Positions 40,335-40,358 of a DNA stretch of 40,358 bases are shown piece by piece; the stretch's first letter is position 1, and the number at the start of each line of letters is the position of its first letter. Origin of the DNA: CAYJAD01 sp964371835 (GTDB taxonomy: Bacteria > Desulfobacterota > Desulfovibrionia > Desulfovibrionales > Desulfovibrionaceae); the NCBI GenBank assembly GCA_964371835.1, contig CAYJOP010000010.1, forward strand, positions 1 to 40,358. The letters are read 5' to 3'. The notes under the pieces are model-generated. The model searched no databases. It was not told the DNA's origin and saw only the letters and a list, made by a program, of their open reading frames with translations. Position numbers and translations under genes: made by a program.

Positions 40335-40358
40335 AGGCTACCGATTGCTCGGTAGCCT
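40335..40358 (+). terminator. Intrinsic terminator after the CstA gene (window edge)
   Basis: Perfect ten-base arms AGGCTACCGA and TCGGTAGCCT surround a TTGC loop, 25 bases after the stop. The U-tract would lie beyond the window end, but an A-tract precedes the stem. Confidence 0.8.

Noticed and set aside
1..40358. CRISPR arrays, tRNA or rRNA genes, prophage or transposase genes
   Set aside because: None was seen on either strand: no regular direct repeats with spacers, no cloverleaf or rRNA segments, and no integrase or transposase motifs.

Overview
The window is about 40 kb of a low-GC (roughly 40% by eye) chromosome. The gene order and several characteristic proteins point to a deltaproteobacterial sulfate-reducer lineage, Desulfovibrionales/Desulfovibrionaceae. 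The main evidence is the DUF177-rpmF-plsX-fabH-fabG-acpP-fabF-glyA run, an Ffh with a long Gly/Met tail followed by rpsP-KH-rimM, a futalosine-type UbiA prenyltransferase, a DarP/YjgA protein and a CofD-like protein of the 'GAK' type. Genus-level placement is inference. Nearly all genes are chromosomal housekeeping or conserved accessory genes. I see no prophage, transposase, CRISPR array, rRNA or tRNA. A run of exactly 100 N (33798-33897) shows this is a scaffold with one assembly gap, inside ffh.

Layout. 1-330: tail of an unknown gene and a GIY-YIG protein. 676-7264 (+): lipid/ribosome operon (DUF177, rpmF, plsX, fabH, fabG, acpP, fabF) followed by glyA, with strong terminators after acpP and fabF. 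7350-8291 (+): cheV behind a good sigma-28-like promoter. 8269-10813 (-): a ygiW-qseB-qseC-like set (secreted OB-fold protein, response regulator, sensor kinase) with a PmrA/QseB-type box upstream. 10911-11631 (-): queF and a 4-oxalocrotonate-tautomerase-like gene. 12016-14262 (+): MogA-like, UbiA/MqnP-like and DarP. 14264-20903 (-): rpmH-rnpA-yidD-yidC-jag-mnmE, continuing into an RNase D-like exonuclease and a CofD-like protein. 21088-21588 (-): small exported protein. 21938-22489 (+): divergent shikimate-kinase-like protein. 22494-27901 (-): YhaN/YhaO (SbcCD-like) pair. 28198-28782 (-): TPR protein. 29074-30621 (+): glycosyltransferase and cheX. 30896-32251 (-): dGTPase. 32425-36111 (+): ffh, rpsP, khpA, rimM, mutM. 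36205-38559 (-): membrane-anchored unknown protein, cobU, exported unknown protein. 38873-40309 (+): CstA-type transporter, with a terminator at the window edge.

How the genes work together. Three themes recur. The first is membrane and translation biogenesis: fatty-acid synthesis, YidC/Ffh/Jag membrane-protein insertion, L32/L34/S16, RimM, DarP, KhpA, MnmE, RnpA and QueF. The second is chemotaxis and signalling: CheV, CheX and the QseBC-like pair. The third is DNA and nucleotide maintenance: YhaN/YhaO, MutM, dGTPase, the RNase D-like and GIY-YIG proteins.

The least ordinary content is outside the genes. A degenerate intergenic repeat of about 80-95 bp recurs in at least four, probably five, intergenic regions in both orientations. 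Its right end is regularly followed by a hairpin of different sequence. It looks like an undescribed MITE-like or regulatory element family. Other points of interest are the PmrA/QseB-type box, a terminator hairpin that abuts the response-regulator start codon, the sigma-28-like cheV promoter, and a shikimate-kinase-fold protein that lacks the shikimate-binding Arg.
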